22,796 nucleotides of DNA from an uncultured Gammaproteobacteria bacterium (GTDB taxonomy: Bacteria > Pseudomonadota > Gammaproteobacteria > Steroidobacterales > Woeseiaceae), in the NCBI GenBank assembly GCA_938003715.1, contig CALKYK010000327.1, positions 1 through 22,796 on the forward strand. Reading direction: 5' to 3'. Positions within the stretch are counted from its first letter, which is position 1; each line of letters starts with the position of its first letter. The position numbers were made by a program, and so were the translations under genes. The notes under the pieces are model-generated. The model ran no database searches. It saw nothing but the letters and a program-made list of their open reading frames with translations, and was not told the DNA's origin. Below, piece after piece: positions 8,332-15,836 of the stretch.

Positions 8332-9560
8332 ATGAAGCGGAATACGAAGTAGGAAATGGCGAACGCGGCAAGCGACACGACGCTGAGCCAGCTCCAGGCG
8401 ATCAGCGTGCGGTTCGGCCGGAATTCCGGCGCGATCCGGTCCGAGGTGATCGCGCGGTAGTTGTAATACGCGATGGCCGGCGCGGCAAGAAAGCCCATAC
8501 TCGTCGCAAAGTCGATGAAGGCCGAAAACCCGCGCAGCAGGAACAGCAGGATCACGATGACCCCGACCACCTGCAGCGCAAGAAACGTCATGTAGCGGTC
8601 GGGCGCGTCCTCGCCCTGGCCGCCGAACAGGTAGATCAGGCGGTCGACGACGCGCGGTACCGCATCCATCAGTGCAATGAGCGTCGACCACATTACGGCA
8701 AGTGCTGCGATCGCGATGATCGGGTAGGTCCAGTCACCGATGACGGTGGTAAAAATCGACAGCAGCTCGGTCGCAAACGCGCCCGCGTTCTCCGGCGCAA
8801 CGCGATCGGTTTCGAAAAGAACCGCGGTGCCCATCACGACGAAGCAGATCGCCAGCACCAGCGTCAGGCCGTAACCCACCTTGAGATCTGTGAGTGCCTG
8901 CGCGTAATCGAATCCGCTGTCGCCGCCGCGCCGCTTCTCGCAGATCCACATCGACTGGAAGATTGCGCCGGATAGCGGCATCGGCATCCAGCCGGTCACC
9001 GCGATGATAAAAATGAGCAGGCCCTTGTTCCACTCGAGGTCGGCCATGATGCCGCGACCGTCGCTGCCGAGCAGTGGCATCGCGTACACCATCGAGACGA
9101 CGGAAAGCAGCGAGAACAGGATGACCAGCACCTTGACGATGCGTTCCGCCTTCATGTAATGACCGTTGAGCAGGATCAGTGCGGACACTACCATCAGCGC
9201 CACGGCGACCTGTGGCCCGGAAAACGGCAGGTCGAAGATACTGATGACCAGGCCCGCGGTGACCAGCGACACGGCGGCCGGCGCGATGAACATGTCGACG
9301 ACGAACGCAACCGCAAGCCAGGACATCGCGATGCGGCTGATGCGTGAGTAACCGACAACCAGGCTGCGCCCGGTGGCCGTCGCGTAGTCTACGGCAAAGC
9401 GGAACGCCGGGTACTTCAGCACCACGATCAGGACGATCAGCCACACCAGCGACAGGCCGAAATCGGCACCGGCGCGCGTCGACTGCACGAGATGAGACAC
9501 GCCGACGCCGACGGCGGCGACCATCATCCCTGGCCCGAAGCGGGCGAAAAGGTTTCGCAT
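8328..9560 (-). CDS. Divergent Nramp-fold membrane transporter
   Basis: The 410-residue protein is almost entirely hydrophobic, with about eleven predicted helices. Its start ('RFGPGMMVAAVG', then a 'RAGADFG' motif) matches the first helix of Nramp/divalent-metal symporters. The metal-binding motifs of that family are not conserved: the DPGN of helix 1 corresponds to G20-V21-S22-H23, and the MPH of helix 6 to M194-P195-L196. In Nramp proteins the Asp and Asn of DPGN and the Met of MPH contact the metal, so canonical Mn/Fe transport is doubtful and another substrate is plausible. The ATG at 9560 overlaps the TGA of the aldehyde dehydrogenase by one base (TGATG), implying translational coupling. 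The stop codon lies inside the CTAG end of the MITE-like element. The same frame is open far upstream, but that is out of frame with the real dehydrogenase. Confidence 0.8.
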   Translation of the reverse strand: MRNLFARFGPGMMVAAVGVGVSHLVQSTRAGADFGLSLVWLIVLIVVLKYPAFRFAVDYATATGRSLVVGYSRISRIAMSWLAVAFVVDMFIAPAAVSLVTAGLVISIFDLPFSGPQVAVALMVVSALILLNGHYMKAERIVKVLVILFSLLSVVSMVYAMPLLGSDGRGIMADLEWNKGLLIFIIAVTGWMPMPLSGAIFQSMWICEKRRGGDSGFDYAQALTDLKVGYGLTLVLAICFVVMGTAVLFETDRVAPENAGAFATELLSIFTTVIGDWTYPIIAIAALAVMWSTLIALMDAVPRVVDRLIYLFGGQGEDAPDRYMTFLALQVVGVIVILLFLLRGFSAFIDFATSMGFLAAPAIAYYNYRAITSDRIAPEFRPNRTLIAWSWLSVVSLAAFAISYFVFRFI

Positions 9561-10849
9561 CAGGCGGCCGCCTTCGCGATGTTGACGACCTGTATCGTCG
9601 TGTACTCCTGCAGGCCTTCCTCGCCGAACTCGACGCCGAAGCCGGAGCACTTGACACCGCCGAATGGCACGTTCGGCGCGATACCGCCATGCTGGTTGAC
9701 CCACGCGGTGCCGCATTCCAGCCGCGCGGCAACTTCGCTGGCGCGTCCAGGATCTGCGGACCACGCGGAGCCGCCGAGCCCGGCCTCGCAGGCGTTGGCG
9801 CGCTCGATCGCTTCGTCGAGGTCGGAATAGCGGATGATCGGCAGCAGCGGTCCGAACTGCTCCTCGTCGACGACGCGCATGCCTTCTTTCGAGTCGGCAA
9901 GCAGCGTGTACGGCAGGAAATAGCCCGGGCCGTCCGGCACCTCGCCACCGCAAAGCACTTTGGCGCCTTTCTGTTTCGCGTCCTCCAGCATCGCGAGGAC
10001 CTTGTCGTACTGCATCCGGTTCTGCACCGGCCCCTGCAGGGTGTCCTCGTCGAGGCCATTGCCCATCGGCACGCCTTCGGCGGCCTTCTTCAGCGCCGCG
10101 CACATCTCGTCGTAGATCGAATCTGGCACGTACAGGCGCTTGAGTGCCGCGCAGGTCTGGCCGTTGTTGATGAACGCGCCGCCGATGATGCCGCCGGCGA
10201 CCGCTTCCGGATCGACGTCGTCCAGCACGATGCCGGCGTCGTTGCCGCCGAGTTCGAGCGTCAGGCGTTTGAGATTCTCGGCCGAGCTTTGCATGACCTT
10301 CTTGCCGGTTGCGATCGAGCCGGTGAAGATGATCTTCTGGATGCCGGGGTGAGCGGTCATCCACGCCCCGAGTTCGTCCTTGCCGGTGACGCAGTTCAGC
10401 ACACCGGGCGGCAGGACGTCGTTCATGATCTCGACCATGCGCAGCGTCGACAGCGGCGTGTACGGGGACGGCTTGCAAACAACGGTGTTGCCGGTGCGGA
10501 TCGCCGGCACCACATGCCAGATCGCGATCATCAGCGGCCAGTTCCAGGGCGTGATGGAGCCGACCACGCCGATCGGCTTGCGTGTTTGCACGATCCTTGC
10601 CTGCTCGTCGTCCTGGATGACCTTGTCGGGCAGTGACAGCGTGCCGGTGAAGCCGGCCCATGCGCCCGCGCCGCCGAGCTCGAAGCGCGAGCCCATCCCG
10701 GACAGCGGCTTGCCCTGCTCCTGTGTCAACAGGCGCGCCAGCTCATCGGCGTGCTCGCCGATGATTTCCGCGAGCTTGCCGCAAACCGCGGCACGTTCTT
10801 CGTCGCTGACTTTCGACCAGGATCGAAACGCGCGCGCCGCCGCGTCCAC
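9560..10849 (-). CDS. NAD(P)-dependent aldehyde dehydrogenase (uninterrupted part; N-terminus split off by a stop codon)
   Basis: The frame encodes a near-complete aldehyde dehydrogenase that oxidises aldehydes to acids. Numbered from the GTG at 10849 it shows the cofactor-site signature 'TPWNWP' (100-105), K126 in 'CKPSPYTPL', the general-base glutamate in 'LELGG' (E199) and the catalytic cysteine in 'NNGQTC' (C233). The C-terminal oligomerisation part is intact. The family normally has about 470 residues, and here the first 44 are separated by an in-frame TGA. The true start, judged by an excellent Shine-Dalgarno, is the ATG at 10981. If the TGA is real, only weak internal starts such as GTG 10849 could yield protein, lacking the first strands. 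The gene sits first in a row with the transporter (one-base overlap) and the ThDP enzyme, so it may oxidise the aldehyde that enzyme releases. Confidence 0.85.
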   Translation of the reverse strand: MDAAARAFRSWSKVSDEERAAVCGKLAEIIGEHADELARLLTQEQGKPLSGMGSRFELGGAGAWAGFTGTLSLPDKVIQDDEQARIVQTRKPIGVVGSITPWNWPLMIAIWHVVPAIRTGNTVVCKPSPYTPLSTLRMVEIMNDVLPPGVLNCVTGKDELGAWMTAHPGIQKIIFTGSIATGKKVMQSSAENLKRLTLELGGNDAGIVLDDVDPEAVAGGIIGGAFINNGQTCAALKRLYVPDSIYDEMCAALKKAAEGVPMGNGLDEDTLQGPVQNRMQYDKVLAMLEDAKQKGAKVLCGGEVPDGPGYFLPYTLLADSKEGMRVVDEEQFGPLLPIIRYSDLDEAIERANACEAGLGGSAWSADPGRASEVAARLECGTAWVNQHGGIAPNVPFGGVKCSGFGVEFGEEGLQEYTTIQVVNIAKAAA

Positions 10850-10981
10850 CGCCGCGTCGGGGTGTGCCGTGTTCGGAATCGGTCATGCGCGCAGGATTTC
10901 TTCGGTGGCGGGATTTATGGCCCCGAGCGACGCCTCCGTGGCGACCTTCTGTCCGTCGATGATCAGTCCGTAGGATGACAT
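10850..10981 (-). pseudogene. N-terminal 44 codons of the aldehyde dehydrogenase, interrupted by TGA at codon 33
   Basis: Starting at the ATG at 10981, the frame encodes MSSYGLIIDGQKV and continues through 'INPATEEILRA', a typical aldehyde dehydrogenase N-terminus. It hits TGA at 10885-10883 (codon 33) and then continues in the same frame as 'PIPNTAHPDAAV' into the catalytic body. Because the frame is the same on both sides, one base substitution (for example from CGA or TGG) or a sequencing error explains it better than an indel. Nothing nearby suggests selenocysteine recoding. Confidence 0.75.
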
Positions 10982-10986
10982 GCAGT

Positions 10987-10997
10987 CCCCTCCTCCT
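10987..10997 (-). promoter_or_regulatory. Strong ribosome binding site of the aldehyde dehydrogenase
   Basis: On the minus strand the sequence reads AGGAGGAGGGG, five bases before the ATG at 10981. It is the strongest Shine-Dalgarno seen in the window. It fixes the authentic start upstream of the in-frame TGA and suggests that high expression was intended. Confidence 0.8.
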
Positions 10998-11078
10998 GCA
11001 TTGCGTGGCTTTTGTCGTGACCGGCCGTGCCGGTGATGCCGTTGTTGTTCGGTCGTGGCAGTGACCGGGCAGGTCTTG

Positions 11079-12131
11079 TCAGCGCCTGCTCTCGCCGTAA
11101 CCTGCTTCCAGGTACAGTCTGGCGGCTTCCATTGTACACGGAGCCTGTATGACCTCGCGATCCGCGAGCTTCATCCAGCGATGCGAGAACGTCACCGGCT
11201 CGGCCAGGTACACGGGATCGTTAACGGTAATCTCGGCATGCAGGTACAGGCCGTCCTTCGACAGCCTGAATCGTTCGACCAGGTGTTTTTCGGCACTGGA
11301 ATCGATGCCGGTATGGATGCCCCAGCGGTCGGCGACGAAATTCGTCGTTTCGACGACCAGCTCGTCGCCTTCGAACCAGCCGACCGAGTGCCCGAGCACC
11401 GACGGCTCGCCTGGAGATACCGTCCGATCGAGATGAATCGTACGAACCTCGTCCATCAGCTCGCGCTCGAACACAAACGTGTCCTCGTTCGGCCGGGTAA
11501 TGCTGACAGGATACGGCACGATCATCGATTTAGGAGGACCGGGATTGCCGCAGTTCCCCATCGGGTTCTGGTCTTCGTCAAAATTATCCACGAGCTGCTG
11601 GCCGCGGGCCGTCAACGGCCAACCATCCGGCGGGCGATAGTGCGGGATGAAGCCGCCGACACAAAGCTGCGGTTCTGCGGCACACCTGGCATTGGAACGC
11701 TTCCACAGCCCGGTGAAGTCGGTGGAGGGTACGGGTGCGTCGGTCGGTTTTTCCTGCATGTCGAAGCGCACGCCGTCACCGCGCTCCGCCCATTCCAGAC
11801 CGGTGTAGTGGCGGTCGGGATTTCGATCATGCGCACCCCGCCAGACGATCTCGTCGCCGGGCTTGAAAGAGTCCCGGCTCCAGCCGTCGCGCGCCATTCG
11901 TGGCGGATGGTTCATTTCGATCGTGTAGCGCACGACGTCGCCTTTCGGATCAGCCCCGTCGACCTGCATGAACACGTGCGGCATCGTCCAGCTGTATCGA
12001 GAAACCACGCCTTTGTAAGTCCGCACGTCATCCGGATTCAAACTGGCATGTGAATGGTGCGCGGCTGAATTTGCTGCAACAAGCAGACATGCGGCCGCGA
12101 TCCATCTCAGAGAGGCGATTGCATTACTCAC
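11079..12131 (-). CDS. Exported DUF6152-type protein with C-terminal extension (paralogue B)
   Basis: The 350-residue protein has a Sec signal peptide ending near 'AANSAA' (residue 24), so the mature form would begin HHSHAS. The N-terminal domain (about 25-125) fits DUF6152: double His after the signal, a 'GVVSRYSW' strand and an MPH motif (50-52) in place of the usual NPH. The C-terminal half (about 138-345) is shared with the next gene, including 'WFEGDELVVETTNF', corresponding to WEGDTLVVETTGF there; it looks beta-rich and has no known function that I can name. The GTG start at 12131 overlaps the upstream TGA in GTGA, so the two paralogues are translationally coupled. It is the last gene of the export cluster, with a 97-bp gap to the dehydrogenase start. 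Confidence 0.82.
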   Translation of the reverse strand: MSNAIASLRWIAAACLLVAANSAAHHSHASLNPDDVRTYKGVVSRYSWTMPHVFMQVDGADPKGDVVRYTIEMNHPPRMARDGWSRDSFKPGDEIVWRGAHDRNPDRHYTGLEWAERGDGVRFDMQEKPTDAPVPSTDFTGLWKRSNARCAAEPQLCVGGFIPHYRPPDGWPLTARGQQLVDNFDEDQNPMGNCGNPGPPKSMIVPYPVSITRPNEDTFVFERELMDEVRTIHLDRTVSPGEPSVLGHSVGWFEGDELVVETTNFVADRWGIHTGIDSSAEKHLVERFRLSKDGLYLHAEITVNDPVYLAEPVTFSHRWMKLADREVIQAPCTMEAARLYLEAGYGESRR

Positions 12132-13384
12132 GGCCGTATCCCCGGCAACAGTGCATTTTCGTCAGGCAGGCAGGTCGCCTCCCTGACATCGGCACGCAGG
12201 ATGCGGTCACGAAATTTCGTATGCCGCCACTCGCCGACCCAGTGTTCGGGATCGGTCATGATGAATTCCATGACCAGCGTATTCCCGTCATTGATCAATC
12301 GATAGCGCTCGATGATTTTCAGTTGATTTCCCGTGAAGACGCCCTGCTGGATCAGGTGGTTTTCGTCGGTAAAGCCGGTCGTTTCGACGACCAGCGTGTC
12401 GCCCTCCCAGCGCCCGAGCGATTCGCCGTTCCAGTTCCAGTCCCGCGCCGCATCAGGCTCCCGCTCGCGTCCGTCGAGCCAGATGACCCGGTACTCATTG
12501 TTCAGTCGTGACACCATGAATATGGCGGTCGGGTACTGCAGCATCATCAGCGAAAGATAACGGGTCATGATGCGCGGCAGTCCAGCCGGATAACACCGCG
12601 CGGTAGGCTCCGCGTGCGGCGTTCCGTCGCGGACCGCGCGCAGGTATTCATCGTAGAGGCGCTGCCCTTTTGCAGTGAATTGCGGATGCGGCTTGAACTC
12701 GTAACCGCCGTAGTTGGCCGTGTAGTCGATTTCGCCGCGAAACGCCCAGGTGCCGGTCAGGTCGAATGCCGGCTCCGGCCAGTCTTTCGCGAGATGCTCG
12801 GGATCGAGCGCGCCGGGCCCGGTCTGGCGCGGATCGTTGCCGATCATCGGAAGCTGCGCCGGACGCGTCTTGCGCTCCCGCTCCTGCCAGGTCTCTCCGT
12901 CCGGCGGCGGCTCGTACTCGACGAGCGACGGAAGGATTCTTTGTGAAAACTGTCGCGGGCCGGTCTGGTATCGTTCTCCGATCTTGTGCACGGTGCCGTC
13001 GGCCAACGTCACCATCTGCAGCAGGCCGCCCGGCCTGCCGCTTTTCAGCGGGTGCACTTCGACGGTCACCCGGTCACCTTCGCGGATCGATTCCTTGTTT
13101 AACGTGGTTTGATTGGAAATCGTGGCGCTGGGGCCTTCGATCCTCCAGGTTTCCTTTCTGCCCGATTCGTTCTCGACTTCGACGTTGAGCACGAGGTGTG
13201 GATTGCGCCAGACGAATCGCGTCACCGTGCCTGTCACCGAGGTCACGCGTTCCTGGTCGAACGCGACGGCGGAATGATGCGCGAGGCCCGTCGCCGGACC
13301 GAACAACGCCAGGCACGCTAAGGCGCTCGCGCATATCGAAGTTATTCGTTTATTCGGGGTCACTGCTATTCTTTTCCGCTTCAT
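12128..13384 (-). CDS. Exported DUF6152-type protein with C-terminal extension (paralogue A)
   Basis: The 418-residue product has a signal peptide (hydrophobic 18-30, cleavage probably after GLA at 35), leaving a mature N-terminus of HHSAVAF. The DUF6152 domain (about 36-135) shows the family pattern 'TGTVTRFVWRNPH' with NPH at 61-63. A Pro-rich region leads to a second, probably beta-sheet domain (about 205-410) carrying 'RWEGDTLVVETTGF'. The protein is a diverged copy of its downstream neighbour. Its 5' end overlaps the 3' end of the cytochrome c gene by 35 bp from the ATG at 13384. A GTG at 13363 would shorten the protein by seven residues and cut the overlap to 14 bp; neither has a clear Shine-Dalgarno. 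Periplasmic location is predicted; function is unknown. Confidence 0.82.
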   Translation of the reverse strand: MKRKRIAVTPNKRITSICASALACLALFGPATGLAHHSAVAFDQERVTSVTGTVTRFVWRNPHLVLNVEVENESGRKETWRIEGPSATISNQTTLNKESIREGDRVTVEVHPLKSGRPGGLLQMVTLADGTVHKIGERYQTGPRQFSQRILPSLVEYEPPPDGETWQERERKTRPAQLPMIGNDPRQTGPGALDPEHLAKDWPEPAFDLTGTWAFRGEIDYTANYGGYEFKPHPQFTAKGQRLYDEYLRAVRDGTPHAEPTARCYPAGLPRIMTRYLSLMMLQYPTAIFMVSRLNNEYRVIWLDGREREPDAARDWNWNGESLGRWEGDTLVVETTGFTDENHLIQQGVFTGNQLKIIERYRLINDGNTLVMEFIMTDPEHWVGEWRHTKFRDRILRADVREATCLPDENALLPGIRP

Positions 13385-13757
13385 TGATGAGTTCGACGAA
13401 AACGTCGATGTCCTCGACGGCGGGCGGCTCGTCGGTCAGCTGCCGGACGTAGGCGTAGATGGCCCGCGCGTCGTCGTCCGGCAGCACGTACTCGCTGTAG
13501 CTTGGCATCGAATTCGACGGCGCGTCGGGATTCTGGTCCGCCCGCAACCGCAGGTAGCGCAGGAACAATTCTTCGTCCGAAGTAATGCCGCTGACGCCGT
13601 CGGCGAGCGGCGTCCGCCCCGTGCCGTTGTAGCCGTGACAGCTGTAGCAGCCGTGCGCCAGGTACAGCGCCTCGCCGTCGCTGATCGACGACGTGTCGGC
13701 CTGTGCGAATCCGCTCGACGACGCGATTGCCAGCGCCGCAATAATCGATTGCTTCAT
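13350..13757 (-). CDS. Periplasmic monohaem class I cytochrome c
   Basis: The 135-residue protein has a clear Sec signal peptide (cleavage near 'GFAQA', residue 20). A single CxxCH haem-attachment motif, CYSCH at 37-41, follows, with a probable axial methionine M84 in 'NSMPSY'. Size and spacing fit small soluble class I cytochromes c that carry electrons between periplasmic dehydrogenases and the respiratory chain. A GTG at 13766 in the same frame would add three residues. The ATG begins 17 bp after the stop of the Tat-exported ThDP enzyme and the 3' end overlaps a DUF6152 gene, so it is embedded in that operon and is the natural electron acceptor candidate for it. Confidence 0.88.
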   Translation of the reverse strand: MKQSIIAALAIASSSGFAQADTSSISDGEALYLAHGCYSCHGYNGTGRTPLADGVSGITSDEELFLRYLRLRADQNPDAPSNSMPSYSEYVLPDDDARAIYAYVRQLTDEPPAVEDIDVFVELINEAEKNSSDPE

Positions 13758-13774
13758 ATCGAACACAGCATCGC

Positions 13775-15715
13775 CTATCTCGGCTGCGTGATCACGTCGA
13801 TCAGGTACGGGCGACCCGCCTTGACCGCAGCAACGCCACGGCGGTACGCGGCTTCGAGCTCCGCAGGATCCTCGATCGGCCCTTCGCTTTCGACGCCGTA
13901 GGCTTCCGCCAGTTTCGCGTAGTCGATGTGCGGTTCACGCAACGTCGTGCCGATGTGCATGCGATCCGTGCCGCGATTGCGCACGCCGGCCATGTAGTGC
14001 AGATACATGACCTCCTGGTGATAGCCACGATTGTTGTGCATGACCGAAAGCACCGGGAGCTTGTGGTGCGCCATCGTCCATAGCGCGCCCGGCGTGTAAT
14101 TCAGGTCGCCGTCGCACTGGATATTGACGACGATCCGGTTTCGCTCCCGCGCCGCGAGACCCGCACCGGCGGATGCGCCAATGCAGTAGCCGATGCCGCC
14201 GCCACCATGACTGCCGAGGTAGCTGTACGGCCTGTCGTGATCCCAGAGCACGATGTGATGCTGGCTCGAGAACACACTGGGCGAGGACAGGCACCAGTTT
14301 TCGTCGCGGATGTGCGGCCAGAGCTCGGCATAGAGACGGGCGAGGCTGACCGGGCTGCCGTTCCAGCCGCGCCGCCGCACCTCCAGCGCCTGGCGAAGCT
14401 GTTTTTGCCGGTGTGCCGCATTTGCTTTCGCAGTCGCTGTCGCGCGTTGCGCGATTCTGGCCCGATCGCGCTCGTCGATTCGACGTGCGATCGCGTCGAG
14501 CAGCAAAGGCAGGCTCGCCTCGGCATCGGCGATGACGACTTCTTTGGCGGGTGACGGCGGACGCACGCTCGGCGGCAAGGGCCGGATGCCCGGCACCGGT
14601 TCACGCACGAAGCCGAAGCCGATGCCGCCGGGATCGCGGTCCTCGCGCATGCTGGAAAGCGGCGGGCCTTGAATTGAAACGTCTTGCGCGCCGATCTCGA
14701 GTCCCAGTACGTAATCGTATTCCGTGCTCGCACCCGGCCCGGCCAGCCAATGGCGCTGCGGAAAACTCATGGCGCCGGACGTCGCAAAACTCTGCACCGA
14801 GGCCCCGAGCATTTCGGCCAGGGTCACCGCGTGCGCGATACCGGCCGGCGTGCGCAGCCGACCGACGTTGAGGCGCGGGTTGTCAGCGGCCAGCAGCCCG
14901 GACGCAATGTCTTGCGCCTGCTGCCGGGACATCGTCGGGTAGTCTGGCGGCACGTAGGCCGGTACCTGCAGGTCGCCGGCTTCTTCCTTCTGCAAGCTGT
15001 TGTCGATGACGACCACCGTCGGCCCGCGCGGCGGCGTGATTGCTTCGTTATACGCACGCTGCAGGTCGGCGAGCGCGCCTTCGAGCGTCGTCGGCTGCGC
15101 ATCCCATTTAGTAAACGCCCGCACCATACCGGCGATGTCGTTTGCGGTCTGTTCCTGGCGGAAGAACTGATCGTCCCTGCCGACGATAATCACGATCGGC
15201 GTCTGGCTCTGGTAGGCCTGGTAAATCGCCATAGCCGCATGCTGCACGCCGACAGTTGCGTGCAGCATCACGGCCATTGGTACACCTTCCGCTTTCGCGT
15301 AGCCGTGCGCCATGTCCACCGCACTTTCCTCGTGCAGTGCGGTGATCAGTTCCGGCATGCGATTGGGCGGATCGCCGTGGTTCACGATCGATTCGTGCAG
15401 GCCCTCAAAGCTCGACGCCGGGTTCGCGGCGACGTATTCGATGCCGAGGTCGCGGAGCACCTGCACCATCAAATCCGAGCCTGGCACGTGGCCGGTACGC
15501 GGCACTGCCGCTGGAGGCGCGGTTACGCCGGTGTCGCGATCCAGCGCGGCGGGCGACGCCGCCGGAAGTTTTTCCTGGCTCTGCGGGGCGTCCTGCCCGG
15601 CCGCATCGGCTCTCGCACCGATCAGCGAGGCGGCGCCGACGCCCGCCGTTTGACCGATAAACGATCGACGGCTGACGCGGTGTGCACGGCCGTCTTCGTC
15701 TTTTCGCTGGCTCAT
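13775..15715 (-). CDS. Tat-exported ThDP-dependent enzyme (acetolactate-synthase-like fold)
   Basis: The 646-residue protein begins with a twin-arginine signal (SRRSFIG at 15-21, then a mildly hydrophobic stretch ending near 'ARADA', residue 38), predicting export of the folded protein. A Pyr domain (about 78-245) contains the activating glutamate in 'ALHEESAVDMAHGYA' (E129). A degenerate middle region and a PP domain follow, with CDG at 534-536 and NN at 561-562. The first glycine of the usual GDG is Cys, but the metal-binding Asp and the NN are kept. Related proteins are usually annotated only as ThDP-binding; no substrate is known to me. Export makes sense only if ThDP is loaded in the cytoplasm. 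The start at 15715 is chosen because it places the RR motif early; the upstream extension to 15811 is unlikely. Cytochrome c and two DUF6152 genes follow immediately. Confidence 0.87.
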   Translation of the reverse strand: MSQRKDEDGRAHRVSRRSFIGQTAGVGAASLIGARADAAGQDAPQSQEKLPAASPAALDRDTGVTAPPAAVPRTGHVPGSDLMVQVLRDLGIEYVAANPASSFEGLHESIVNHGDPPNRMPELITALHEESAVDMAHGYAKAEGVPMAVMLHATVGVQHAAMAIYQAYQSQTPIVIIVGRDDQFFRQEQTANDIAGMVRAFTKWDAQPTTLEGALADLQRAYNEAITPPRGPTVVVIDNSLQKEEAGDLQVPAYVPPDYPTMSRQQAQDIASGLLAADNPRLNVGRLRTPAGIAHAVTLAEMLGASVQSFATSGAMSFPQRHWLAGPGASTEYDYVLGLEIGAQDVSIQGPPLSSMREDRDPGGIGFGFVREPVPGIRPLPPSVRPPSPAKEVVIADAEASLPLLLDAIARRIDERDRARIAQRATATAKANAAHRQKQLRQALEVRRRGWNGSPVSLARLYAELWPHIRDENWCLSSPSVFSSQHHIVLWDHDRPYSYLGSHGGGGIGYCIGASAGAGLAARERNRIVVNIQCDGDLNYTPGALWTMAHHKLPVLSVMHNNRGYHQEVMYLHYMAGVRNRGTDRMHIGTTLREPHIDYAKLAEAYGVESEGPIEDPAELEAAYRRGVAAVKAGRPYLIDVITQPR

Positions 15716-15836
15716 ATGAAAAAGCGCCGTCTGCCGACGCATCCCCCGATCCCGGCGTCGATTGTATCGGATTCGGAGTGCCGCACGCACGGCGCGCAGG
15801 CGGCTCGCCACGGTGCAGCGCGCTGCGGATCCGGGA

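Noticed and set aside
8328..10661. A 777-codon frame that would fuse extra sequence onto the Nramp-like protein
   Set aside because: The upstream part is an Arg-rich out-of-frame reading of the aldehyde dehydrogenase; the real transporter starts at ATG 9560, overlapping the dehydrogenase stop.
10883..10885. Selenocysteine reading of the TGA in the aldehyde dehydrogenase
   Set aside because: The site is far from the catalytic cysteine, the family has no selenoprotein precedent that I know of, and no SECIS-like hairpin is evident just downstream.
11020..11034. Hairpin ACCGGC-ACG-GCCGGT as a terminator after the DUF6152 operon
   Set aside because: The stem is only six base pairs and no T-run follows on the minus strand; it may be chance in GC-rich DNA.
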